Assembly: GCA_029168955.1 (NCBI GenBank)
Contig: JAPDOI010001060.1
Coordinates: forward strand, 146,001-210,000
DNA length: 64,000 nucleotides
Reading direction: 5' to 3'
Origin: Aplectana chamaeleonis
Taxonomy: Eukaryota; Nematoda; Chromadorea; Rhabditida; Cosmocercidae
The notes below the pieces were generated by a model. That model had not been told where the DNA came from, ran no database searches, and worked only from the letters and a program-made list of their open reading frames with translations. How positions within the stretch are numbered: position 1 is the stretch's first letter; each line of letters begins with the position of its first letter. Made by a program: the position numbers and the translations under genes. Shown here one piece after another: positions 45,656-61,570 of this stretch.

Positions 45656-45798
45656 AAAGCGTCTTTCAGAGTTCGATCGCTGAGCGACGCGATTTGATGA
45701 TAACCCTAAGCAACGATCGAGATCGCGTCGCATGTCTATCTGCATTCGAAGCGTGCCATCGCGTCGCACAGCGATCGAACTGTGGGAAAGGCGTAAGG
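45656..45798. mobile_element. Small MITE with TTCGATCGC ends
   Basis: Inverted arms: TTTCAGAGTTCGATCGCTGA on the left matches CAGCGATCGAACTGTGGGAA on the right, with GCGACGCGAT inward. About 143 bp. The end motif is shared with the duplicated block ending at 28465 and 29043. Confidence 0.65.
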
Positions 45799-46379
45799 GC
45801 TCAGAATCTTCCTGCCCACTTGGTTGATTTCGCAAGCCGTTCTGTAGGCCTGTGCATACCTAAGTTGTATAGAACTACCACCGAACACTACACCCGCTTC
45901 GAGGGCGCAGTATCTTAGCATGAGGTGAGTAAGTTGTGCCCAGTATGTGCATTTGACGGCCAAGCTTTTATATTTTTTATAATTTGCGTTTTGAAAGCTG
46001 CAAATCGAAGCTCGTGCTGACTGCAGAGCAAGAGCTACTTGAGCAGCAGTTTGCTCACGTTTGCGCTTGCTTATGAAACCCACCAGAAATCACTAAGTCG
46101 CTCGTTTAGATAAGGCTTAATAGCTTCATGGATACCATTTTGATTGAGCTACATTTTGTTACGTGCGCTAGCGACATCGTTTTTGACATTGTATTCCAGT
46201 GGTCGTGACTGTTCGTGTAAGGTATAGTCAGGGTCATACAATTGGGAAACGCACTCACCATTTGAGCTCAATATTATTTAATCGATAGCGATCTTATCCT
46301 CGTTTTTCCGCGCGCAAAACTTTGATCCGAACAGCGTCGCAGCTTCATGTTTGAATTACACAGAAAATATAGCTCATCT
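45799..46379. other. Intergenic region
   Basis: No supported gene. A 115-codon minus-strand ORF (45736-46083) overlaps the MITE and has no recognised motif. Confidence 0.3.
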
Positions 46380-46540
46380 GCGCAATCGCGTTCAGTCCTC
46401 ATTATCACAATCGTAAAAGCGAAGCAGTTGTGTTAAAAAAAAATTCAGTTATTAAAATGAAGAAATCATTCTCAAACCAACCGCTTCGCTTCTACGATTG
46501 TGATAATGAGACTTTGCGGATTGAACGCGATTGCGCAACT
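46380..46540. repeat. Foldback repeat
   Basis: About 45-bp arms: CGCAATCGCGTTCA and CATTATCACAATCGTA on the left recur inverted on the right (TACGATTGTGATAATG, TGAACGCGATTGCG). The spacer of about 60 bp is AT-rich. Confidence 0.7.
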
Positions 46541-46964
46541 AGATCATACTTCGTTTGCGCGTTTCAAGTTTTACAGATGATTTGAATCAATCTCGAACAG
46601 CAATAGGTACCTTTTTCGAATATAGATTTTTCCGCTACATATTGCTCGCATCACTTTCTTCAGGGCATCCATGGAATGGTATTGCGAAGATGTATAGGCT
46701 AATTCTGCAGCACTAACGTAGGGTGGGGGGGGGAATTGTTCGAACTGTCGTCAAGTTGAAGATGAAAGTCTCCTTCAAAAAGGAATGTGACAGTGCGAAA
46801 GTCTGCTCAGGTGTGGCATCCTCCGGCCTCGAACTGACTACTCACGTGTTCACAAATCCCATCATCAGCAAACAACTCGTGGGGACGCACAAGGTCGCAC
46901 GTTCACGTCACGATTTGAATTCAAATCGTGGCGCGTGCGGGCGGCATTGCGCTCTCTCACCCTT

Positions 46965-47211
46965 GGGCCGGATGCATCAACGCGCCTGGTTGGGTAGGGG
47001 CAGGGCAGTCGGCATCATCGAAGATCGCAATGCGAGGGGAGTAGATCATCTAATCAATCGTGCCCCAGCTGTGTTTTTCGCTGCTCTAGCTGCCCCAGCC
47101 TCCTAACTGGGGCAGCTGTGGCACGATTGATTTGTTGATTTGCAGAGTTCTTCAAGGGCGCAGACTGCCCTGCCCTGCCCCAACCCGGCCCAATGATGCA
47201 TTCGGCCCCTG
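46965..47211. mobile_element. Foldback element family C, copy 1
   Basis: A ~247-bp near-palindrome. The left end GGGCCGGATGCATCAACGC and inner GGGGCAGGGCAGTC recur inverted at the right, and AATCGTGCCCC/GGGGCAGC mark the centre. A clearly related copy lies at 52427. Confidence 0.8.
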
Positions 47212-49230
47212 GTCGCCATCTTCTTGCCACTCGTTTAGTCACCGCCTTTGCTACAAAAGAGTGAATTTCCCAAAGCTTTTGATCATTTATAGTGACCATT
47301 CCTTTCGAACGATGCTGTATTCGTCCTGATCCACATTTGAGAACAACTCCGTACGTTTTCTTTTGAAGGCACCACACAAGCTCAGAAACAGCATAAATAG
47401 GGCCGCGCGGCCTCCTATCGTCTCGTCAACGGCGTTAGAAGCGCTAAAAATCATCCAAAAAGACAGTATTCGAGGATTTCACGTCTAGCAAGCCTGTGCT
47501 CTCCCACCCTTTAGGTGACAGAATGAAAAGTGCAAGTTGAGAGAATATGTGAGGATTGAGAGTGACACTGTCAAATGGGAGTGCACGAGAGGAACAGCCT
47601 GATTTACTTCAATTTAATATGTCTACAGGCTATATAAAGGCGAAATTCACTTGGTTCCTGCGCGTGCTGGTGCGGAGCGGAGGTTAGAGACAGTGAGAGA
47701 GCGTAGGGCAGACGGAGGCCGAGGCGTCGCGCGCGCCTCGATTGATGTGAATTACGACGTTATATAGAGGGTATATACCGATTAACTCTCGTCCACTTTC
47801 AAAAATGCCGCTCTACTCCGGCTGATTTTTGAAATGAAGGATTTCATCGGTGCATAAACATGTTATATGCAGGTAAATCAAGCTGTTTCTGACGTGCACT
47901 CCATTTCAAAAGTGCTATCACTCCAAGTTAGCACATGTTTTCTTTCCATTCTCTTTCTAGAAGGGGTGGGGAAATATGGGCGTGCAAGACATGATTGCTC
48001 AAATATCGCCAAATATTGTCTTCCTGGATGGTTCCCAGCGCTTCAAACGTTGTTCATGACATGTTAGGGGCCAAGCGGGCCTAATTATGGTATTTGTGCT
48101 GTTATCTCGACCATGTTTGTGAGCGTGTATGTTGTCCTTAACTAAAACAAACGTACGCACCAGTCCGGTTAACCGTGGTACTCCCCAGCCTCCCTCTGCC
48201 AACTCCTTGATTTTTGATCCCACTGCGAACTGCGGAATACCGCTTGTCGCCTCCAAAATGCTACGGAGACTATTGTTAGAGATCCCAGTATAGCCCACCT
48301 GCAAAGAACTTGTTACATGTATGTAAGAGAAAAATCGATCGAGGATGCAGTCATGGCATCACGCGCGTAGCGGTATGCGTTTCACACGTCATACATAATG
48401 TTGTGTAGCCGCTCTGGTAATGAGATAAAAGCATGACCGCGCCCGCAGTGAATAATTACAACTCGCAAGCGGAACTATTCCGACTCTGTGGTAGGTTTCA
48501 AAACCAATTTTACGGATTAATGTAGGTGTTTTAGAGTTCATGGTTTAGTTGTACCTATTTAGTACATCCGTTTCTCCTATTTTGTTATGGGTTTGGTTTT
48601 TTTCAGGATAGAACAACTATGCTTTCAATTTCTATGTCATGTCATGTGATAGCTATTATTTTCTCACATTGTATGTTTGCTTATTTTGGAAGAGAATGGC
48701 TCCACTGATGTCAATAATACAGTATTGTATGGAACCAGATGCAATAAAAGAAGGTATTAGAGCGATGACCCATCAACAAAAAATGGTGGAAACAAAAACG
48801 AGCAACAGGAATACTACGAACCAAAAACATGCGCAAGACTATACCGATAGGAGTAGGCTTCTACTTACATTACGATTTCTATTGTCTCTGAATTATTCTG
48901 AGCCCCTTGTTAAACTTTCACCCAACCTCAGAACCTATTGAATAAACCAGCTTAAGACATGCCAGACCGTTTGGAATGCGGTGGGGGAGGATCACAAGCC
49001 GGTTCGCAGTAGATGTCTACTCAAGTGGGCCCCAAGAACATTCCAAGAGGAGGAAAGTATATCAAACACATGGGTCTCAACGGGTGGTATTCATAGAACC
49101 GAAGGAACAAAAATCACGCATAGGGAGTAACGCACCCTCGAGTGGGCAGCACTAGTAAGCATCAAGTATTTTTTTTATCGAAGCGAGTGATTCTCACTTG
49201 TCGTAGCAGAGAAAATTAGTGAAGGCAGAG
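47212..49230. other. Intergenic region, nothing recognised
   Basis: No supported gene. CTATATAAAGGCG at 47630-47642 resembles a TATA box, but no convincing ORF follows. The 100-codon ORF at 48639-48941 has no recognised motif. Confidence 0.3.
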
Positions 49231-49342
49231 GTTTGTTGATCGACTTCACAGCTGGCTTCTGCGTGGCCGCCCGGCCATTACTGCTGCGCGCCTCCCAGTG
49301 AAGAGCCACGCTGCTAGAAACTGTGAACTCGACCAACAAGCC
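49231..49342. repeat. Short foldback repeat
   Basis: GTTTGTTGATCGACTTCACAG on the left pairs with CTGTGAACTCGACCAACAAG on the right, and GCGTGGC pairs with GCCACGC further in. About 112 bp. Confidence 0.6.
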
Positions 49343-49572
49343 GACGGCAGATATGGCTGACAGACCACAAGGCAGTCGACATTACATTGCGGAATCAATC
49401 ATGAACAGTGGAAAAATCCTGTCAATATTTTGGACGTTTTATTGTCTTTGCAGCCCTTCGCCAGTGCGGCTCTCTTTGGCATGATTTTTTTCCAGATTGG
49501 AACACTCTTAACGTTCTATTTCTGAGTTGCCCCCACCGGGCGGCGCTGGTGATAGCGCCATCTCAGAAGTCG

Positions 49573-49686
49573 CTTATACTTCCACCGCCGAGCGGCGCAA
49601 TGCAATTCTATATTATTGATCGAGCCGCGCCTCGTGGTCAATATAGAATTGCACTTGACCGCGCCGCTCCCCAGTGCAAGTATAAA
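49573..49686. repeat. Short foldback repeat
   Basis: CTTATACTTCCACCGCC and GCAATTCTATATTATTGA on the left recur inverted (GGTCAATATAGAATTGC, AAGTATAA). GC-rich outer arms, AT-rich inner arms. Confidence 0.6.
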
Positions 49687-50639
49687 CGGCCACTAAAGGA
49701 ATAGAGTTATAAGATCCATAAACACATAGTGAGCGAGACCTCTGTTCTGGCCGAAAGGGCAGCGAGGACTACGAAATATGCTTTACGGATTAAAAAGATG
49801 GTATCCTTACTGATATAAATGCAAAATAATCACTTCTTTTGTGCGCTTGTGTGTAAGGGCGACAACTGCCGCAGAAGAGCGGATAACAACCTTTAAAGAT
49901 TCTACTAGCAATTCTGTGCAACCGAGGCATTTTTTGTTTTAGAAAGAAACGTTGCACAATAGGACGGCGAGTGCCGCTTTTGAGTTGAACATCGTTTGCC
50001 GCATGCATGACTAACGCTATCTTTAGAGTTAAGGGGACAGTTGCTGCCACCGTGTTAATCGTCAGCTCTCAATTGAGAAGGAGGGCTGTCTCTAGATTGA
50101 ATTAACAGTGTGATCACAAGACAACCAACCCTTATAGTTAGTTGGCACTAATCACCGCTACAGTCACGTTATAGTTCATATTCAGTTTTTCGGCTTGAGA
50201 TCGTAGCAATCCAATAGGAACGAAAAGTTTAATGCACAGAGATCACGTTCGGAACTCACCGACTTCACAGGCTGATACCGGGTACATATATGTACATACG
50301 TGCACCCTCGTGCTAAGTCTTGAGCTACCTTCCAAAATTTTGCCACCAAGGTGATGTGAAACCAGACTATCAGAACCATTGCAACCGTTACAGGCACTGC
50401 AGTTGAACAACTTGACGTTCAGACGATGTGTCATTTGAAGCTAGCTCCTCTTGCAAACGTAGCAAGGTAACTTTACAGCAACATAGGATTCCGTTTATTT
50501 AGTGAGCCACGCTTCTCTTTGCATAGCTGCAATACTTTAACACTATAGAGCAGTGCTGAGAGAAAATTAATCTGCTGACTACCTTTCCGCTCTTACAAAA
50601 TTTCAAAATCCAGAAAATGCAATGTTAACGACAAAAGAA
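49687..50639. other. Intergenic region
   Basis: No gene or bounded repeat recognised. Confidence 0.3.
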
Positions 50640-51112
50640 ATTACTCTCACCCGCTACTGCGACGTCAAGCTTGTTACTCTATGGGATGATGCAAACAATA
50701 ATCAAAGCTAATTTTTGACTGTTTCTCCAAATCCAAAATCACATCTAGAGCCGAATTCGACCATCTGAGACAAGAAGTTCCTTGTGTCATAAAAGCTGTC
50801 AATCTTTTGCGGATCTGCTTCTGCAATTGTCTGCTTGCTGTCGCTCCGTTCTCTCCTTTGGACCCTAACTAATACTGTTTTGCCTAAGATAATCCTCTGT
50901 TTTTGATTAGCCCCATTTTTTTACCGGTGACAACCACCGCCAACATGTTTATCCAACCAGACAGCTAGTCCAGGTTAAAGAATAATGTCGCTGAAATAAG
51001 ACGTTTTACTGCGCTTCTCGCTGTTTCTTCAAGATTTTGGTAAGACTAAATTGCCAAGGCGTTGTTTTCAGTGGAAAACTCGGGAACGAAAATTATCATG
51101 AACACTGCCTTT
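50640..51112. repeat. Truncated MITE, reversed relative of the 31686 element
   Basis: Only one terminal repeat (ATTATCATGAACACTGCC, about 51092-51110) is visible. The interior matches the 31686-32176 element in reverse orientation (complement words AAAACAGTATTAGTTAGGG and TTCCCGAGTTTTCCACTGA). The left boundary is approximate. Confidence 0.6.
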
Positions 51113-51134
51113 ACCTAATCCAATATCTCGGGAT

Positions 51135-51371
51135 GGAAATTTCGGAGCAAAACTAGTTCGGGGGGGGGCACTCAAGATTTACCCGTAGAAATGAAAAGTT
51201 TCATCAATGAAAATGAAAATTTCTTTCGTTATCAGATCTTTGATAACGTTATCACTCGGAATTCCCTAGAAATTCCATGCAATGAGATCGATTTCTGATA
51301 GCAGAGTCATCCATGTCTCACTTGGATTCTGAGTGCCCCCCCCCCCGAACTAGTTTTGCACTGAAATTTCC
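51135..51371. mobile_element. MITE with poly-G inverted ends
   Basis: About 40-bp inverted ends, each with GGAAATTTC, GCAAAACTAGTTC, a run of 9-12 G (or C) and CACTCA. 237 bp, AT-rich centre. Confidence 0.75.
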
Positions 51372-52426
51372 GAGAAGACGTGATTTATCGCACTTTTTTG
51401 ACTGAATTATTAGCACTATTCCACTTTTTGGACTCCGAAAATTTTGGACTCGGAGGTGCAAAGTACGAGTCTCTTTCGTGTGCAGCACCTCAACACTAGC
51501 ACGCCCATGCCGATCTTTTTTCCGCAGGGCTACAGTAATCCTGCGCGTAAATTAAACAGCGCCGGCTGCATGGCTGCGGACTTTGTCTTATACCTTACGG
51601 CAAACCTCCCAACTTCTGACCAGCTTTACGTTACTATGAGACATTCAAATAGTAGTAGTGCTTCTGTGATTTAGATGCATCCGTGAACATATTGTGATCT
51701 TTCCTTGCTTTTGTTTGAACGTGGTGTTTCTCTCTCAGTTTTTTCATGGTCTCATAATTTTTTGTGAAGTTTTCAAATCATTTTGCTTATACCTGAAGCG
51801 ATGCTCTTTTGGAATACGACCCACTAAAGAATTCAATTAAATCAGCAATTGTTTGAAATAGACCGACCCCTCGGTTGGCGCACATTTCCCTAAAAACCTC
51901 GATTTTAGGGCGGACATCCGGCAGTACGTTTTGCAAAACGAAGAACTTGTTCCTGCCCCGGTGGGTATACATTTACGCTTTCTTTAAAGAGTTCTAGTCT
52001 GAAAATGCCCTTGAATACCGATTTAAGAAGAAGACCGTTCTGGGAGACTCGGCCACCCCAAATTCAAGCGAGGGCACAATGGGCCGCAGGAGCGCGGGTG
52101 TTTAGAAGACTGTTTTATTAATAATGGCAGTTCTTCATTTTTTTTTTGTCTTTACATGTTCGTCTCTGCTCTATATCTGAAGATAGGATCTATTTTGATC
52201 TCTTTGTTACTATGTATTTGTTTTTCTTCTGTTGGTGTTAATCCACAGTCAGGCCCAAGGCTGTGATTCAAGTGACAGTGCAAAATTTTTGTGTTGGTTA
52301 CGAGTTAATAAACCTTACAGAAACTTTCTTGAGCGTTCTCTTTTGTGTTATGGCCGCAGCACGGCGCCAACTACACGTGAGCACAACCTAAGGGGTACAG
52401 ATTTCGCAGAGAGCAGCCCTGCGCCG
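51372..52426. other. Intergenic region
   Basis: No supported gene. A short ORF at 51444-51674 is unremarkable. Confidence 0.3.
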
Positions 52427-52683
52427 GGGGCCGGATGCATCAACGCTCCGGGTTAGGCAGAGGCTGGGCAATCGGTGCCTTTGTAGATCTTCTTAGATCC
52501 TCAAATCAGTCGTGCCCCTGCAGTGTCTTTCGCTTCCCCAGGCGCCCAACATCCTAGCTGGGGCGTCTGGGGAAGCCACGGACACTGCAGGGGCACGATT
52601 GATTTGGTGATCTACAGAGATCTTCAAATACGCCGGCTGCCTTGCCTCTACCCCAACCCGGAGCGTTGATGCGTCCGGCCCCT
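52427..52683. mobile_element. Foldback element family C, copy 2
   Basis: A 257-bp near-palindrome from GGGGGCCGGATGCATCAACG to its inverted counterpart CGTTGATGCGTCCGGCCCC. The centre (CCAGGCGCCC/GGGGCGTCTGG) pairs closely. Related to the element at 46965. Confidence 0.85.
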
Positions 52684-52854
52684 GGATGCTGAGAATTCAT
52701 TGGTAACAGCATATGCTGCGAGGGTTCGCAGTTGAACAGCATATGCTGCGAGAATCAGCAGCATATGCTGTCGTGCGCCTGAAAGTACACACCGAGGGAG
52801 AAGTCGTCTCGCCTTATGCAGCTCTGATTCCAGTTGGAAATACTTCGCTTGAAT
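52684..52854. repeat. CAGCATATGCTG short repeats
   Basis: The palindrome CAGCATATGCTG (or nearly so) occurs three times within 52706-52771. Confidence 0.6.
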
Positions 52855-53436
52855 TGAAGGCAGTGTTTACTATGAAAAACCGTACTATAGTTTTTGATGT
52901 TTTTGGGTAGGTAAGTCCACTAAGAAGAGGGTAATAGAGGAAAACATCACAGAACAATCAAATAAAGGAGTAAAACTGTTCAAATAAATCTCTGTAAAAA
53001 ATTGTGCCTGTTTAAGTATTTTCCCGTCAGGTTCGATGCGTTGGTTGCACGCAGGGAGGTTGCGTACAACGCATCGAACATGACGTGGGGAGAATAGTTT
53101 CGCTCTTCAAAGTTCATAGGTAGGTGTGCTCTGTTTCTTGCACCAAAAATTCTTTAAAACATAAGAGGGGCCAATGTACATGCTGGGTTGTTAGAACCTT
53201 TCGCGATGAAGAATATTCGAAAATTCGTTGTCTGTTGCTACAGTAACACGAATTCAGGACAACTGTTATAGGACGTGGCCGGGGTGGCCCAACGGGCCGG
53301 TTGGCCCACGAGATTTTCACCCGCTTCCCGACCGTTTTTCGGCGCACCTCCGTTCTTAATCATTTTTGAAGGACCCAAAGCTAACGTTTTAGCCAAAAAA
53401 AACGGGCAACTTTTTCATCGTGAACACTGACTTTAA
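52855..53436. mobile_element. MITE with family A ends
   Basis: Left end AAGGCAGTGTTTACTATGAA, right end (inverted) CATCGTGAACACTGACTTTAA with TTAA at 53433-53436. The left TTAA reads TTGA, so it has mutated or the insertion differed. Confidence 0.55.
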
Positions 53437-53871
53437 GAGGCGTAACTTGTCGATCTGCAGAAATGGGACAACTCCTCTCCCTTGTGTAGACAGCCCCTGT
53501 TCCGCGCCGCGGTGGTGCATTACTGTAGCAATGAGTGCGGGTGAAAAGGGGAATCTGTCCACTCTCGACTGAAGGCATCATATAAGAAAGCATGCCAACT
53601 TTCCGACAGCTCGCATTATGTCCATGCAGGTGTATACTGTTACATTGAACAAAGGGGCAGATTATATGTCGTCCCGAGGCATTCCAGGTATCAATCAGTG
53701 TAGAAAAATTAGCTTAGAATATTCAATGATTGTTTCTAATCATCGATCAAGCTATGATTACATTCGTTAGCAAGAGAGGAAAGCACTACACGCATTTCCC
53801 ACCATTTTTCATGTTGATATCTTACTATCACTATCTATCTAGATTCACTCTACCTCGTAACTAAATTTCTG

Positions 53872-53877
53872 TTACAG
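53872..53877 (+). promoter_or_regulatory. Probable SL trans-splice acceptor
   Basis: TTACAG after a T-rich tract (AAATTTCTG) sits directly before the ATG at 53878, as in the upstream paralogue. Confidence 0.55.
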
Positions 53878-57606
<3,729 letters not shown>

Positions 57607-58300
57607 GCATCTAATTGCATGGCACTTTTTCTGAGAACCTACCAAGCCGTTGCAAACGCCAGGAGTTTTTAAAGGCATGCAGCATCAACGAGTTAAAGGC
57701 AGTGTGCTGACTCATCACGAATCACAGCGACGTCGAGGTATGTACTCCGGAGAAGTGGCTCGAATTGTTTAGTTGGGGTTTATTTTTGTTATTATCTGGT
57801 TTCACAGGTCTTACAGTACCAAAAATGGGAACGGATGCAATCGCATCTCAGTAATAACTTTTAATTTTTCTGGGCAAGAATGTATGACGGATTATGCTTG
57901 GTCTTATCTGAGTTTTAAACATATCTTCTTGTCCAAGCGAACACTTGTGCAGGGATGTTGATCCTATATAAAAATCCTGGTTGGTCTTCTTGCTTCAGAA
58001 GGTTCAGGGTGTCATGTGCACTTCGGGAGATTTCCGTTGCCATATGTGAATAAAACGATTGTGTTGAAAGTTCAGCGAAGGGACAAACTCAGACACGTGT
58101 AACGCTCGGCTCGCGAGAGCACACTCGCTCACTGTATACTGGGTGTCGAGCTCCAAGGTAGCACAATCGTTGCCCCTTCATTATTCCTCCACTAGTGTGG
58201 TTCTCCCACTATTGAGTCCTTTATTTGGTAATGCATAATGTGTGACTGGGAAAAATTTGGCCTTCATCAGTGACTTCTGCAGACTTAAGCTCACTCCCCA
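57607..58300. other. Downstream region of the p24 gene
   Basis: The 3' UTR of the p24 gene should start here; I see no AATAAA close by, the first clear one being near 58050. TTAAAGGCAGTGT at 57693-57705 is a lone family A MITE end. Confidence 0.4.
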
Positions 58301-58400
58301 CCAGGGATGTGCGGCAAAGGAATCCGAAATTCCGGCAAACGGCAACGGCAAACCCGGAAGAAATGACCGGCAAACGGCAAAACGGCAAACGGCAATATTT
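58301..58400. repeat. hAT-like terminus with CGGCAAA repeats
   Basis: CAGGGATGTGCGGCAAA at 58302-58318 resembles hAT 5' ends. It is followed by at least six CGGCAAACGGCAA-type words. I found no matching right end, so this is a fragment or a one-ended relic. Confidence 0.45.
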
Positions 58401-58910
58401 TTTGCGCTATAATACACCGATAATTATCTAGTCGTGTGGTATTCCATGCATTATGTGCCAGTTACTATGTGCCTGGCGTTTCACTAGCTTTTGCAGGAAG
58501 AATAAATCCCGTATATCAAAAGCTACTTGAAAGCCTCAGGTGATCAGAGAATGCCAGTAACGCTGTTCTGTACGTGATTTGTATAGGAGTCACCATCAAG
58601 ATCAACAAGGCTGGGAGCCTATCCTTCGCCGGTAATAATTCTGTTAATTTCACCCCACTCATTCCCTAGTTGAAGTTTCCGTGCAAGTCAATGCTACAGA
58701 TCCAAAGGATGGGCGTCTTTTTGAGCAGTGCAAAGTGTGATAGACCCGCAAAGGATTTACTCTGGAAGGGGGTCGCCGACAGCGCGACTAAGCTTAGTAG
58801 ATTCGGGGACGTGCAGCAAACCGTAAGAAAGCTTGCTGCGGTGGAAGTGTGCGCCGACCCCTGTTGCGGACCATGGAACAGTTTTCAAGAGGCTATAGCA
58901 TTAGGAGTAC
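58401..58910. other. Intergenic region
   Basis: No supported gene. The 101-codon ORF at 58670-58975 has no recognised motif. Confidence 0.3.
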
Positions 58911-59148
58911 GCAGCATTGAGGTCTCAAGCTTTGCCAACTATCTCCTTTTGGTTCAAACATTGGACTGTTTGTGAGAAGAAAAAACCAAGTAGTGTTTCC
59001 TACGCGGACGCTGTCTTTAAGGCCACGTAGGGCTATTTAAGACTCCCTAGCCATTTTCCCGGCACTGCTGCTGCCGTAGGCCACGTGCCTTTCAATTTCC
59101 CATACATAAAGACTCGGAAGCGGTTATGGTCGTAGACACTGCCTTTAA
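58911..59148. repeat. Dispersed repeat with family A-like MITE ends
   Basis: 58911-59010 is shared with 24104-24215. Two right-type family A ends occur (GGACGCTGTCTTTAA near 59008-59020 and AGACACTGCCTTTAA near 59134-59148), suggesting nested insertions. Confidence 0.5.
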
Positions 59149-60296
59149 CGTTACGTCTTTCTTCCTAATTCGGTAAAATATAAGAGCGATAAAGAAAATG
59201 CGACGTCATTGACCGCATCGCTCCCTACACGATTAGGCTCAAAATGAGCGAGAAAGGTCAAAGCAAACAATTGAGGACAAAAATGATAGCCACTAAACTG
59301 AAGCTCGCCCTATATGCAATCCGTCTGCACAAAAAAAGAGAAGAATTTAACTTTGGGTCTTGCACTTCAGAATCTAACTTTTGACAGTATACCAATGACA
59401 ACGTTGGCCATTCTGATTCAAAATATTCTGAAAGTCGGTGCTCGCCACTACGTACCCTGGGTGCTATGGCTCCTCGCGGCACGCACGGCTGGCGAGCCTA
59501 TTAGTCGCGGTTGACGAGCTCTTGCTTGTCACGCTTCCTAGCGCTCATCACCGGTGAAGGAGCAGCGCGACGCGAGCTCACGCACATTTGGCTTCCTATC
59601 AAGCGTTGATGGGCCCTCCTGATTTCAGTCCTTTTCCCTGGAGTTCCCTCCAACCCGCATCATGCCCGTGCATCCCACCCGAACCCGGTGTCTGACCTTC
59701 CCGCCCCAGCCTGAATTCCGACCCCTTTCTTCCCCTCTTCACATCACACTACCCTCCCCCCCCCAAACTCCTCGTCGGCAGAAATTATTTGATACGATCA
59801 GACGCAATAAGTACTGCTGAAAGGGATGTTTTTTTCAAAAATTGGAACCCTAGAAGACGAGTTATAGGCAGAAGACGCCTTTGTTGCCAACTTTGCCCAT
59901 TTTGCCCCTTTTTCCCAATGTTAGCAGCGGTATTGAACACACATGGTTTGTATCTCGATTAACCCTTCTTGCAGGGCTGGAACTCTTCGAGTGATCTCCT
60001 CTGATCCGAAGACGTTCAACCGTAACCGGAAATTCTGCCTGAAACGTTCGAGGTTCTTGTTCAATGAATGCGGTATGCAATAAAGAAGCGATAAAACACG
60101 GCTAGAAAAATAAAACTAAGGGCCCAGAAAGCAGGAGTGTTGTGAAAACGATCAAAGCTTGCTCTATTGTCGAAATCTGTTCCAGCACCATCATAGGCTT
60201 CTACGCCTTCTAGGAGCCTAAGGAGGCGCCAACACGACCTCGATGCGAAGTCAACTCGATGCGAAGAAACGGTGATTGGTCGCTCGTGGGACCTAT
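59149..60296. other. Intergenic region
   Basis: No supported gene. 59620-59775 is unusually C-rich. Confidence 0.3.
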
Positions 60297-60463
60297 AACA
60301 TATGGTTTCCGTTTTCGTTCTAGTCTGACGCATGGACTAGGTGGCTGGTCATGCGGGGTTGGCGGCCTCACTGGAGAATGGGGTTTCGATTCGCGCGGGA
60401 TGATCTACCGTCGCAGCCCCGTCCATTCATCAGACTAAAATGATTGCGCGAACTCTACAGTAG
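60297..60463 (-). repeat. 165-bp dispersed repeat with inverted core, copy 1
   Basis: In inverted orientation this matches 63757-63921 from GAGTTCGC to ACCATAT. The core is a 113-bp segment (60323-60435) with GTCTGA...TCAGAC ends and TA on both sides. The motif GGGTTTCGATTCGCGCG inside resembles a tRNA B box. Confidence 0.65.
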
Positions 60464-61019
60464 CGCTCATAAATCTATTGACATGGCCCTTTTACAGAAA
60501 CTGTTTTTACACCTATCTAAGCCTAGGCTTATCGAAAATTTATGAAGCTTTAGTATGTTATAGGGCATCCCAAACCTTGCTTTATACAAACACAAGCTCA
60601 GGTTAAACAATAGAGCTTTTCAACAATGGCAGATGTGAGCAGCGAATGAAACAATTAATGCAACTATTTATTGCGTCTTGTGGGAGGTATCCTAATGAGA
60701 AGATGTTAATGTGCTATGTGGTGACAATCGAGACCTGAGATGATTCGATGAGGGCATGACACCGCTATTTTAGGGGATCTCGAAGTTCACAGAGGTCAAC
60801 CCGAAAAAGCTATCTTTTAATGGGACACATCTAAACATAGAAGAATGGTAGACATGTTAAGGCTGACTGGCATGACGTTTATATAACTTAAGTGAGGTAT
60901 GAGGAAATCGCAAACATTCACAGACAGCACAAATTTCAGAATCACAAGCACTAAAAGACTTCATCGGGCGACTCGCACCATCTGACTTCCTGTGCCTTCA
61001 TGTCAAGAGCCAGCTTCGC
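60464..61019. other. Intergenic region
   Basis: Probably includes the 3' UTR of the minus-strand gene to its right. Nothing else recognised. Confidence 0.3.
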
Positions 61020-61294
61020 TTAATACTCCTCGTCAGAGAGTAGCTTGAATGTCGCCATTGTTTTGCTTCGACTGCTTGGTAACATAGACCTAAAAACATC
61101 AATAATTAGAGAATGATTAAAGATTACAGCGCTGTTTATAAGCCGCCCTAACCTGGTCTTTTCACTCCACAATATCGCTTTATTGTTGTTCATCATCGTA
61201 GCAATATGAAGAGGGAATTCGGATCCGGCTTTGTAAGGTTTCTTATCAAAGCTTTGATTGATGATCTCACCAGCGATTGAGATACATCGAAAGA
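61020..61294 (-). CDS. Last two exons of an unrecognised gene
   Basis: On the minus strand, exon 61153-61294 (acceptor TTTTTTTCAAG) and exon 61020-61089 (acceptor TTTTTAG) are joined by a 63-nt intron with donor GTTAGG, and phases agree. They encode ...CISIAGEIINQSFDKKPYK, GSEFPLHIATMMNNNKAILW, then SMLPSSRSKTMATFKLLSDE and EY before the TAA. Composition and junctions look like real coding sequence. I do not recognise the protein. Upstream exons should lie right of 61300. A plausible one at about 61600-61735 reads EIGPDTISRLSYWEIQHSIL, but I could not connect it. A minisatellite fills the intervening stretch. Confidence 0.55.
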
Positions 61295-61309
61295 CTTGAA
61301 AAAAAAATC

Positions 61310-61570
61310 TAGACATCGAAAATAAGCAAAGTGGACCCAGTAGCGAAGAACTTTGAAAAATAAACATATGAAAATCGAAAATCGGGCATAGTGGACCCAC
61401 TAGCGAAGGACATAAAAAAGAGCTGCAAATCAAAAATAGGAAATAGTAGACCACTAGCTCGGGTATAGTGGACCCGACTTGCGAACTTTAAAAATAATTT
61501 GAAAATCGAAAATCGAGCATTATGGACCCACTAGCGAAGGATTTTGAATCAATACCAAATATCGGGCAGA
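61310..61570. repeat. ~58-bp minisatellite
   Basis: About four diverged units built on ATCGAAAATCGGGCATAGTG and GACCCACTAGCGAAGGA. It probably lies in an intron of the minus-strand gene. Confidence 0.8.

Noticed and set aside
47625..47780. Promoter with TATA-like CTATATAAAGG
   Set aside because: No convincing gene follows in either direction, and similar words occur by chance in AT-rich DNA.
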